The translations under genes were made by a program, and so were the position numbers. Below are positions 21,528-29,259 of a stretch of 33,055 nucleotides of DNA, piece by piece. The notes under the pieces are model-generated. The model had not been told where the DNA came from, made no database searches, and saw nothing but the letters and a program-made list of their open reading frames with translations. Source of the stretch: Acidobacteriota bacterium. GTDB lineage: Bacteria; Acidobacteriota; Vicinamibacteria; Vicinamibacterales; JACQTH01. Every line of letters begins with the position of its first letter. Position 1 is the first letter of the stretch. The DNA is taken from NCBI GenBank assembly GCA_016178075.1, contig JACOUA010000034.1:1-33055 (forward strand), written 5' to 3'.

Positions 21528-21695
21528 CTAAGTACTGCGTTTCACAATTACGGTGACGTCTCGGCCGCCGATGCATCCCGCCTCGCCGCGTTGCTCGTCG
21601 GTCACATGCGCCCGGCATTCTCCCTCCTCGCGCCTTGCGATCCGGGCGCCTCGGCGCCCGAATACGTCACCGTAATTGTGAAACGCAGTACTTAG
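21528..21695. mobile_element. CTAG-type palindromic element (copy E)
   Basis: Perfect 32-bp terminal repeats (21528-21559 and 21664-21695) start with CTAAGTACTGCGTTTCACAA. The core is GCATCCCGCCTCGCCGCGTTG and CTCGCGCCTTGCGATC with the apical hairpin ATGC-GCCCG-GCAT (21606-21618). The amidohydrolase gene at 21667-22971 reads into the right arm and stops there, gaining the tail KYCVSQLR. Confidence 0.85.
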
Positions 21696-22971
21696 CATGA
21701 GCCCCCGTATCGGGCAAGGCATTCCGGGTCAGGCGCAGGTGGCAAATACCAACTGAAACGTCGGCATCCAGCAGCAGGAGATCCGCGGCCTTCCCGGCCC
21801 GAATCGACCCGTACTCCGGGTCCTCGGCGCGGGTGATCACCCGCGCGGCGTCGAGCGTGGCAGCCCGAATGGCCGCGAGCGGCGACATCCCGGCTTCGAC
21901 GAACATCTGGACTTCGCGATGCGTCGCGTGCCCGAAGGGGGTGATCTGGGAAGCCTCCGCGCCGCAATCGGTCCCGGTGACGATGCGGACTCCGGCATCG
22001 GACATGGCCTTGATGAACGGGTACGCGTCGCGCAGTCGCGCTTTGCGCTGGGAGAGATCCGGGGCGGACAGCGTTTGCGCTTTTCTCGCGGCGTCGCCGA
22101 GCATCTGCCGTCCGCGCGGATAGAGCGCGTCTTGCAACATCGGCAGGTTCAGGATGTCGGGAAGCTCGTAGTAGAACCACGCGGCGTCCGAGTTCGCGAG
22201 CGTCGGCGCAAACGTGAGCCTCTTGGACTTCGCATACGCGACGAGCTCGGGCGTGACTGGCTGATCGCGGGGGATGTGAAGGAAGTCGGTCACGCCTTGA
22301 TCCGCCAGCTGGTGCAGGCTCGCGACATCGGTCACGTGCGCAACGATGGGAATCCCCTGCCTCCTTCCTTCATCGATGATTGCCGCGATCACATCGGGCG
22401 GGAACTTCGGAGTGGTCATCCAGATCTTGATGAAGTCGACCTGCTGTGCCTTCAGGCTCTGGACGTTTGTTCGCGCTTCATCCCGAGTCGCGGGCCGGAA
22501 GACGGGCGCCCCGGCATAGGGGCCGCTGACGCTGAATCCTTGGCCGGCTGTGTACGAGCGTGGCGCGAGGAGTGTCCCATCCCGCGTCTGGCGAAAGAAC
22601 GGCACCGTCTCAGGTTTGTCATTCCCTGCCGCGCGCATCGTCGTCACGCCCCATCGAAGCTGCGCCAGCCAGTACCGCTTCATGTCCTCGGGCGGCTGGT
22701 TGATGTGGCAATGCACGTCCACGAGGCCGGGCAGGAGGACCTGGCTTTTGGCATCGACGATCGTGGCGCCGCCAGGAATCTGGATGCGTGCGCGTCGACC
22801 GGCCGACCGAATCCGATCGGCCTCCACGACGACCACCGAATCATCGACGGGCGCCGCGCCGGTGCCGTCGATAAGACGTGCGCCGACGATGGCGATGGGA
22901 GTCGTCCCCTGCGCGGGGAGGGAGATCGCGCCTGCGAGCGCGACGAGGAAGGTTCCGACAAAACGTTTCAT
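21667..22971 (-). CDS. Exported amidohydrolase (imidazolonepropionase/prolidase-like), C-terminus replaced by a palindromic element
   Basis: A 434-aa metal-dependent amidohydrolase with signal peptide (MKRFVGTFLVALAGAISLPAQ). The beta-sandwich part begins with IAIVGARLIDGTGAAP, the metal motif is VDVHCHI (H87, H89), and later ligands lie in IPIVAHV and IVTGTDCG. GSIRAGKAADLLLLDADV is the usual closing strand. After it, normal family members continue with a short VMKAGKVY-type strand; here the frame drifts and ends inside the element at 21528-21695. The ATG at 22971 starts the signal peptide; earlier starts lie in CGCAAC repeats. Substrates of the family include cyclic amides and dipeptides. 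It lies between the TonB receptor and the sugar-dehydrogenase-like gene. Confidence 0.8.
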   Translation of the reverse strand: MKRFVGTFLVALAGAISLPAQGTTPIAIVGARLIDGTGAAPVDDSVVVVEADRIRSAGRRARIQIPGGATIVDAKSQVLLPGLVDVHCHINQPPEDMKRYWLAQLRWGVTTMRAAGNDKPETVPFFRQTRDGTLLAPRSYTAGQGFSVSGPYAGAPVFRPATRDEARTNVQSLKAQQVDFIKIWMTTPKFPPDVIAAIIDEGRRQGIPIVAHVTDVASLHQLADQGVTDFLHIPRDQPVTPELVAYAKSKRLTFAPTLANSDAAWFYYELPDILNLPMLQDALYPRGRQMLGDAARKAQTLSAPDLSQRKARLRDAYPFIKAMSDAGVRIVTGTDCGAEASQITPFGHATHREVQMFVEAGMSPLAAIRAATLDAARVITRAEDPEYGSIRAGKAADLLLLDADVSVGICHLRLTRNALPDTGAHAKYCVSQLR

Positions 22972-23131
22972 GCGGCGATCGTTGCGGGCCGCGAGTTTCG
23001 GGTTGCGCGTTTCGGGCTTCGAGTCACGGGCTGATGGTGACCTGTTAGCGTGCAGCTCATAACGCGCAACACGCAACCTGTCACCCGCAACTCGTACCCC
23101 GCAACCCGTAACCACGCGCTCTACGCGCTCG
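22972..23131. repeat. CGCAAC-rich degenerate repeat between receptor and amidohydrolase
   Basis: Tracts of GGGTTGCGCG on one side and repeated CGCAAC at 7-18 bp spacing on the other (about 23063-23108) make an imperfect inverted and direct repeat. It is open in one frame but codes nothing recognisable. Confidence 0.5.
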
Positions 23132-26100
23132 TCAGAACACGAATTTCAACCCGAACTGGACAATGCGTGGATCACCCGAGCTGGGATCGGTCCGCGTAAT
23201 CCTCCCGAATCCGCCGCCGCTGACGTTCGTGTTCGGGATGTCGAAGTTGACCAGGTTGAAGATGTTGAAGAACTCCGCCCGGAACTGCAGAAACGACTGA
23301 TTCCTGAGCGGGAAGTTCTTGCTGAGTCCCATGTCCCAGACATGCAGCGACGGCCCATAGTAGGCACCTTTGCCGACGATGCCGAACGTGCGGAGGTCGT
23401 TCACGGCGAAGGCCGTCGGGTTGAAGTAGACCGTCCTGTCAGAACCCGCCGGCGGCGCGAACGGCTGGCCGGTCGTCTTGGCGCGGTCGTTCCCGATGCC
23501 GTCGAGCGAGTTGTCGCGGCCGCTGGTGATCGTGAACGGACGGCCCGTCTGATACTGCATCACGCCCGACCACTGCCAGCCGCCGACCACCCAGCGGGCG
23601 GGTCCCTGCAGGTTGCCGCCGGGAAGCTCCCACACCCACGACATGGTGAATCGATGCCGACGATCTTGATCCAGAGGACCCCACACGAGTGCGCGATCCT
23701 GAGGCAGGAAGTACGGGATGAGCTCGGGGCCGAAGTCTCCTTCGGCTTTCGACAGCGTGTAGTTGCCGCTGATCTGGAAGCCGTGTGAGTACCGCTTGCT
23801 GAGCGTGAGCTGCATCGAGTTGTAAGTCGATTTCCGATCCTGCACCTGCAGGTTCACCACCCCGATGCCGTCGGCCGCAAACTGGCGCCGCGCGTCGGTA
23901 TTGCCCGTCGTCGCGCCAGGGATGGTGGCAATGGCCGGGTTCAGCGAGACGCCGAAGCGACCGTTGCGAGACCGGGACCCGACATACGCCGCGCGCGCCA
24001 TGATCCCCGGCATCACCTCGCGCTCGAACGTCAGGTTGTAGTTGTAGGTGACCGGCGTCTTGTAGGTTTCGGCCAGCGTTTCGATCAGCACCGGCTTCGG
24101 GAATACCGCCTGCTGTGTGCCGATCGTGCTGTCGGTGATGAGATTGAAGTCGGTCCGTCCTCGATACGGATCGGAGAACGGGCCTTGCGGCCGGGTGACG
24201 CTCAGTCTCAGGCTCCACGGCGGCGCATTCACGGCGCCGTTGCCCGATTCGCCGTCGCGATGCTGATCGTAGAAGGTGCCGCCGCCCCCGCGGAGGCTCG
24301 TCTTGCCGTCACCGGTGATGTCCCACGCGAAGCCGAGGCGGGCACCCAGGTTATGCGCCGACGGGTCCGTGCCGTCCTCGGGCACGCCAGGGTCGCCGCG
24401 GAACGTTTCGCCTCGTGGCGCCTGCGGGAACACGGTTGAGCGCACGTTGTTCTCGTAATCCTTCAGCGTGAACCGTTCGATCCGACCGACCGTCTCGTGC
24501 CATGGCGGCGAGTTCTCGTACCGGAAGCCCAGGTTCAACGACAGACGCTGGCTCACCTTGAAATCGTCCTGCACGAAGGCCGATGAATAGTTCACGACGT
24601 AGTCCTTGTACTCGCCGGTGCCCTGATCGAAGGTATTGATGGCGCCGAGGAGGAAGTCGGCAATCGCGTGGCCGGTCGCGCTCCCGTTGAACGTGAAGTG
24701 CCCCGCGCGACGGAACTCGTTGCGAATCACGACGGTGTAATGCTGCAGCTCGCCGCCCATCTGGATGTTGTGCGCCCCTTTCACCCACGTGAAGCGGTCG
24801 TTGAACTCCCATCCATCACGGACGAACGACGCAAAGAGGTTGTCGCCGATGTTGAAATATCCGGTGGCGTTGATCTCCGAAATCGACGGCAAGGTGGGAT
24901 AGATCGGCAGCCGGACGCCGAGATCCTGCATCGACGGCACACCAGCCGGCGGATAGCGCGAGGAATGCACACGGTTGAACCCGACTCTCGCTTCGTTCAG
25001 CACGGTCGGTGACATCGTCCGCGTCCACGACCCGACGACGTTCTGCATTCGGACACGCGATCCAAGGGTCGGATTGCGATAGCTCAGCAGGTTCCCCTCG
25101 GTATACGTCGGATCGTTGGTGAAGTGATCGAAGAAGTACCGTCCGCTCACCTGATCCTTCTGACCGATCATCCGATCGACTTTGACGACGACTTGATTGT
25201 CGTCCTGGCCGATCCGGCGTGGAATCTGCACCTGGCCGTCGCCGCTCACCTCCGGCAGGAACTTCAGCACGTTAACAGATGCGGGATCGAAGCGTGACGT
25301 CGGGATTTGCCAGACCCCGGAAGCGATCTGAGGGAACGGTTGGCCGGTCAGCGGATCCCTGATCGACACGTTGAAGATCCCATTGCGTTGGTCGATGGTT
25401 GGCACAAAGCCGACCAGGGTCGTGCCCACATTCTGGAGGTCCGTGCGCTGCCACCCAGCGAAGAAGAACGTCCTGTTGTGCTGAATCGGGCCGCCGGCCA
25501 GGCCGCCGTACTGCTTGCGCTTGAGGAAGTCCAACGCGGTAAAGAAATTCCTCGCATTGAATGTGTTGTCGCGGAAGTAGCCGAAAGCGCCGCCATGGAA
25601 CTCGTTGGTCCCCGATCGGGTCACCGCATTGACCACCGCACCAGCGCTGTTGCCCTGCGCGGCGCTGTAGTTGCTGGTCTGGATGCTGAACTCCTGGAGC
25701 GCGTCTGGAAACGGGAACGGCTGATTCTGCTGGAAGTACGGGTCGGTATGGCTGGTGCCATCCAGCCGGAACGACACTTGTCGAGACTCGGTCCCGTTGG
25801 TCGAAAGCCGCAGCGCGCCCGGGATCGTTTTCGCTGATTCGCGGTTGACTTCCGTGAGCACCATGCCCGCCACGAGCGTGGCCAGCCGTGCGGCATCGCG
25901 ACCGTTCAGCGGCAGTTCGACGATGCGTTTCGAATCGACGACTTCACTGAGGGTCGCCGATGTGACGTCGACCGTGGGCGATTCGCCCGACACAGTGACC
26001 GTTTCAGCGAGGGTGCCGAGTTCGAGCTCGAAATTCACCGTGAGGTTCTGATTCGCTTGCAGGAGCACGCCCTTACGCTGAGACGTCCGGAACCCGGGCA

Positions 26101-26347
26101 GCTCCGCGGTAATGTCGTAGGTGGTCGGCCGCAGCGAGGTGAAGATATAGCGGCCATCGACCCCGGTCACGGTGTCTCTCGACAATCCGGTCGCCGCTTC
26201 AACGGCCTTCACCGTGGCGCCGGGAACGACGGCGCCGGAGTTGTCGGTGATCGCACCGTTGATTTGGCCCGTTTGGGCAAGCGCGGGGCTTGCGACGAGC
26301 AGGGCCAGAAACAGTGTTGCCGGTGCGAAGACGATGAGTCGCTTCAT
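23132..26347 (-). CDS. TonB-dependent receptor with N-terminal carboxypeptidase-regulatory domain (Oar-like)
   Basis: A 1071-aa outer-membrane protein. Signal peptide: residues 1-24 (MKRLIVFAPATLFLALLVAS, ALAQ). A carboxypeptidase-regulatory-like beta domain follows at about 26-110 (GAVVPGATVKAVEAATG, GRYIFTSLRPTTYDI). The plug is at about 115-235 (ETVTVSGESPTVDV, ELPLNGRDAARLATL, GAVVNAVTRSGTNEFHG). The rest is a large barrel ending in FGLKFVF, a C-terminal Phe suited to barrel insertion. This is the receptor type expanded in Acidobacteria. It probably imports the substrate of the downstream enzymes. The ATG at 26347 is preferred to 26362 because GGGGAGGG precedes it. The promoter and possible operator lie at 26421-26460, next to a divergent GntR gene. 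Confidence 0.9.
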   Translation of the reverse strand: MKRLIVFAPATLFLALLVASPALAQTGQINGAITDNSGAVVPGATVKAVEAATGLSRDTVTGVDGRYIFTSLRPTTYDITAELPGFRTSQRKGVLLQANQNLTVNFELELGTLAETVTVSGESPTVDVTSATLSEVVDSKRIVELPLNGRDAARLATLVAGMVLTEVNRESAKTIPGALRLSTNGTESRQVSFRLDGTSHTDPYFQQNQPFPFPDALQEFSIQTSNYSAAQGNSAGAVVNAVTRSGTNEFHGGAFGYFRDNTFNARNFFTALDFLKRKQYGGLAGGPIQHNRTFFFAGWQRTDLQNVGTTLVGFVPTIDQRNGIFNVSIRDPLTGQPFPQIASGVWQIPTSRFDPASVNVLKFLPEVSGDGQVQIPRRIGQDDNQVVVKVDRMIGQKDQVSGRYFFDHFTNDPTYTEGNLLSYRNPTLGSRVRMQNVVGSWTRTMSPTVLNEARVGFNRVHSSRYPPAGVPSMQDLGVRLPIYPTLPSISEINATGYFNIGDNLFASFVRDGWEFNDRFTWVKGAHNIQMGGELQHYTVVIRNEFRRAGHFTFNGSATGHAIADFLLGAINTFDQGTGEYKDYVVNYSSAFVQDDFKVSQRLSLNLGFRYENSPPWHETVGRIERFTLKDYENNVRSTVFPQAPRGETFRGDPGVPEDGTDPSAHNLGARLGFAWDITGDGKTSLRGGGGTFYDQHRDGESGNGAVNAPPWSLRLSVTRPQGPFSDPYRGRTDFNLITDSTIGTQQAVFPKPVLIETLAETYKTPVTYNYNLTFEREVMPGIMARAAYVGSRSRNGRFGVSLNPAIATIPGATTGNTDARRQFAADGIGVVNLQVQDRKSTYNSMQLTLSKRYSHGFQISGNYTLSKAEGDFGPELIPYFLPQDRALVWGPLDQDRRHRFTMSWVWELPGGNLQGPARWVVGGWQWSGVMQYQTGRPFTITSGRDNSLDGIGNDRAKTTGQPFAPPAGSDRTVYFNPTAFAVNDLRTFGIVGKGAYYGPSLHVWDMGLSKNFPLRNQSFLQFRAEFFNIFNLVNFDIPNTNVSGGGFGRITRTDPSSGDPRIVQFGLKFVF

Positions 26348-26404
26348 GGATGCCCTCCCCATGCCCCGTGGGGCCCCTTGTCGCGTGGACGGAAGCCGGT
26401 GGTC

Positions 26405-26460
26405 CTGAAATGTTTGAATACTGAAATGTCAGTTGTAGTAGCATCCGACCCGGCAGTCAA
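26405..26460 (-). promoter_or_regulatory. Promoter and operator of the TonB-receptor operon
   Basis: On the minus strand TTGACT (26460-26455) and TACAAC (26437-26432) are spaced by 17 bp, a good sigma-70 promoter. ACTGACATTTCAG (26433-26421) overlaps the -10. A second half site, CATTTCAG, lies 16 bp downstream (26412-26405). The sequence between the receptor and the GntR gene is the natural target of that regulator (inference). Confidence 0.6.
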
Positions 26461-26538
26461 GTGCTTTCCGGGGTAACGGCGGGGCGCGCGCTCTTGACTT
26501 CTCCGGGGCCGTTTGCGACCCTGCGCCCGGAGCACCGC

Positions 26539-27252
26539 GTGAAGGACGTCAGGCTCGCCGACGAGGCGTACCGCGCGATTCGTGAAGAGATCCTGCGGGG
26601 CCAGCTTCGGCCGGGCACGCCGCTGTCGCGAAGGCGGCTGGCGGGCGAGCTCGGGATGAGCGTGCTGCCGGTGACCGACGCGCTCCGACGGCTTGAAGAC
26701 GACGGCCTGGTGGAGAGCCGCGCCCGGGCCGGGACGCGGGTTCGGGTCCCGAGTGAGACCGACATCCGCGAGTTGTACGAGCTTCGTGAGGCGCTCGAGA
26801 CGCAGTCGGCGCGGCTCTTTGCGCAGAGAGCCACCCCTGCCCAGCGCCTCGAGCTGCGGCGCCTGGCCGCGCGCGTGGACCTGCTCTTCAGCCGGCTGCC
26901 AAGCAGTGGCAACGACCCGGCCTTCCGTTTCACCGTGCACAATCATCACGTGCGGTTTCACCTGCGCATCGCCGAACACGCCGGTAGCCGGCTCCTCAAG
27001 CAGATGATCGAACGGAACCACGTCCTCATCCTGAACTGGCTGTTCGATGTCGCTGCGCGACGGACCCCGCTGCCGCGGACCTTCCACGCCCGGTTGGCAA
27101 AGGCGCTCGTGTCAGGCGATCCGGAGGCCGCGGATGCGGCGATGCGGGCGCACGTCCGCTACGGTCTCGCGGAGATCACCGGCAACTTCAGCGCGCTCAC
27201 AGCCTCCCAGTGGCGCGAGCCTCGAGGGGTTCGAGCGAGACGGCGCGCTTGA
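26539..27252 (+). CDS. GntR-family regulator with FCD effector domain
   Basis: A 237-aa cytoplasmic repressor type. Residues 5-68 are a winged helix-turn-helix (AYRAIREEILRGQLRPGTPL, RRRLAGELGMSVLPVTDALR, LEDDGLVESRARAGTRV). Residues 75-220 are an all-helical FCD domain with histidines placed for a metal/carboxylate site (HNHHVRFHLRIAEHAGS, FHARLAKAL, AMRAHVRYGL). FCD regulators usually sense small organic acids. The GTG at 26539 is chosen for its length and the CGGAG at 26528-26532; an upstream GTG at 26461 would place the coding region against the -35 of the receptor promoter. It is divergent from the receptor operon and most likely controls it. A TTGACT at 26494-26499 may be its own -35. 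Confidence 0.85.
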   Translation: MKDVRLADEAYRAIREEILRGQLRPGTPLSRRRLAGELGMSVLPVTDALRRLEDDGLVESRARAGTRVRVPSETDIRELYELREALETQSARLFAQRATPAQRLELRRLAARVDLLFSRLPSSGNDPAFRFTVHNHHVRFHLRIAEHAGSRLLKQMIERNHVLILNWLFDVAARRTPLPRTFHARLAKALVSGDPEAADAAMRAHVRYGLAEITGNFSALTASQWREPRGVRARRRA

Positions 27253-27276
27253 TGGGCGACTCCGCTTCGCTATACT
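27249..27276 (+). promoter_or_regulatory. Sigma-70-like promoter before the broken exported gene
   Basis: TTGATG (27249-27254) and TATACT (27271-27276) are 16 bp apart and 19 bp before the ATG at 27296. It overlaps the stop of the GntR gene. Confidence 0.5.
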
Positions 27277-27295
27277 CCCCACCGAGCCGAGACCC

Positions 27296-27891
27296 ATGAA
27301 GAGGACCTGGCTGTTCCTCATGGTTGCCGGGGCAGCGATTGCTACAGCCGCGATACAACATCGATCCCAAACCAGGGGCCGGTGGACGATGCCTTCATGG
27401 ACGCGTTCGTGTGCGTCCGCCCTACGGGCCCGGCCTGGCATCCGGTGACGGAGGAGTGGGCCAGGAAGACGCTTGACGTCTTCAGCTGGAACTTCGCGAA
27501 GTGGCTGCGCGGTGACGTGCGCATCAAAGATGATCGCGCGGTGTCCTCGAGCGACGTCGCCGACTACAACCTGATCCTGTTCGGCGATCCGGGCAGCAAC
27601 AGCATGATCGCCAGGGTCATCGGTCGGCTGCCGATTCGCTGGACCAAGCATGAGATCACGGTCGGAACGCAGACCTTCGGCGCCGCGGATCACATTCCCG
27701 TGCTGGTGTATCCGAATCCGCTGAATCCGAAGCGCTACGTCGTGATCAACAGCGGTCACACGTTCGGCGAGGCGGACTTCCGCGGCACCAACGCGTGGCT
27801 CTACCCGCGGCTCGGGGATTACGCCGTGCTGTCGCCGACGGGCGGGGTTGTCGTGTCCGGGTTTTTCGACGAGAGCTGGCAACTAAAATAA
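27296..27891 (+). pseudogene. Broken exported protein: signal peptide plus out-of-frame C-terminal hydrolase-associated domain
   Basis: ATG 27296 begins a good signal peptide (KRTWLFLMVAGAAIATAAIQ). About 25 codons in, the sense switches to another frame, which reads GPVDDAFMDAFVCVRPTG, LILFGDPGSNSMIARVIG and YVVINSGHTFGEADFRGTN to the stop at 27891. That second part resembles the C-terminal domain found in large exported alpha/beta-hydrolase/peptidase-S9-type proteins, where several hundred residues precede it. So the gene seems to have lost its middle and its frame. The 169-aa ORF starting at 27382 may still be translated without a leader. The family call is from memory and tentative. Confidence 0.5.
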
Positions 27892-27919
27892 ACGGCGCTG
27901 GGCGCCCTAAAGCCTGAGA

Positions 27920-29218
27920 TCAGACGATCCCGCTGATCTTCTTTTCGGCCGTCGGGAAGCCCTTCTCGAGCGACAGCTTGAAGACCTCTTCGGCGACGGT
28001 TAGATAGAGATCGCCGATCGTGTGTCGCGCCTTGGAGTGCATCCCGGTCTGCATGCCGCCGGCGTGTCCGGCCAGAATGAGGGCCAGGCCGTTGTCCTTG
28101 TGCGGGTTGGCCTCGGCGTGCTCGTGCGCGAAGACGACGCAGCTGTGGTCGAGCAGCGTGCCGTCTCCTTCCGGAACGGCCTTCATCCGCCCCAGCAGAT
28201 ACGCGAACTCCTCGACGTGCCACCTGCAGATGTCGCGCAGAATCCGCTGACCCTCGGGCGAATCCGCGTTGGTGTGGGTGTAGTCGTGGTGACGCAGACG
28301 CGTGTAGCCCAGCCACGGGAGCCGCACCAGGCTCTGGCACTTGGTCAGCATGTACGAGACGACGCGAGTCTGGCCGGACGCCAACGCGTGCACGACGAGA
28401 TCGGATTGGATCTTGGCGATGCGCGGATAGTCCGTCAGATCCGCCACGTCCTCCGGCTCCTTGACGGTCTTTCCGTAGTCGGACGGCAGGCTGGCGATGG
28501 CCCGCTCCAGATCGCGGACCGAGGTCAGGTGCTCGTCCAGGCGATGCCGGTCGGGCTGGCTGAGCGAGGGCTGCAGATCCGCGAGATCCTCGCGGACGGC
28601 GTCGAGCACGCTCTTCTTGCGTCCGACCCAGCTTTGATCCCGTACGCCGAACAGCCGATCGAACAGGTTCTGCGGGATCATCTCCGGCGGCAGCGCGCGG
28701 TCGTAGCCCGCCCAGCTCAGGTTGCGCTGGATGTTCTCGCCGTGCGACTCCTGGCAGACGCCCACCTGCAAGGAGCGGAACCTCGAGTCCCCGCCCATCG
28801 CTCCGGCGATGACCTGATCGATGGAGGCTCCACCGGCGCCACGGCCCGTATACGGGGTTCCCGACACGAGCGCGCTCATGGACTTGTGATGCGTGTTGCC
28901 CGGCGCGGTGACTCTCGCGTTCGGATTGTCGATCCCGCTGATGACATGGATATCGTGGCGCAGTGACTTGAGCGGAGCCAGGCAGGGAGTCAGCTCGTAG
29001 TCAGGACCGAACGCCCTCGGGATCCAGTACCGCTCGGGAATCCCGTTGCCGTTGAACCACAGGAGAAACCGCGGCTGGATCGGCTGGCTCGCTCTCGCGC
29101 TCGCGGCGTAGGCGGTGCCATTCGTGTCGAACATGACCGCCAGCGGTGGTAATCCGACCCGAATCGCCGCGCCGGTCATGCTCAGTTGCCTGAGGAAACG
29201 CCGTCTGCTGAGCGCCAT
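27920..29218 (-). CDS. DUF1552-family Tat-exported protein
   Basis: A 432-aa member of the DUF1552 family. It has a twin-arginine leader ([16 protein letters not shown]), then the family pattern [59 protein letters not shown], and late motifs [19 protein letters not shown] and [14 protein letters not shown], with conserved His/Glu that suggest a metal-dependent hydrolase-like fold related to DUF1501 proteins. The biochemical role is unknown. The ATG at 29218 has AGGAG 7 bp upstream. It follows the DUF1592 gene by 41 bp; the pair nearly always occurs together in planctomycetes, verrucomicrobia, acidobacteria and myxobacteria, which suggests a joint function at the cell envelope. Confidence 0.85.
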   Translation of the reverse strand: MALSRRRFLRQLSMTGAAIRVGLPPLAVMFDTNGTAYAASARASQPIQPRFLLWFNGNGIPERYWIPRAFGPDYELTPCLAPLKSLRHDIHVISGIDNPNARVTAPGNTHHKSMSALVSGTPYTGRGAGGASIDQVIAGAMGGDSRFRSLQVGVCQESHGENIQRNLSWAGYDRALPPEMIPQNLFDRLFGVRDQSWVGRKKSVLDAVREDLADLQPSLSQPDRHRLDEHLTSVRDLERAIASLPSDYGKTVKEPEDVADLTDYPRIAKIQSDLVVHALASGQTRVVSYMLTKCQSLVRLPWLGYTRLRHHDYTHTNADSPEGQRILRDICRWHVEEFAYLLGRMKAVPEGDGTLLDHSCVVFAHEHAEANPHKDNGLALILAGHAGGMQTGMHSKARHTIGDLYLTVAEEVFKLSLEKGFPTAEKKISGIV

Positions 29219-29259
29219 GACTCTCTCCTGTCGCATCCGCCTTCACAGGCGGGTTTCAC

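Noticed and set aside
22972-23131. CRISPR array from the spaced CGCAAC units
   Set aside because: The units are 6-9 bp, irregularly spaced and degenerate, with no spacers and no cas genes.
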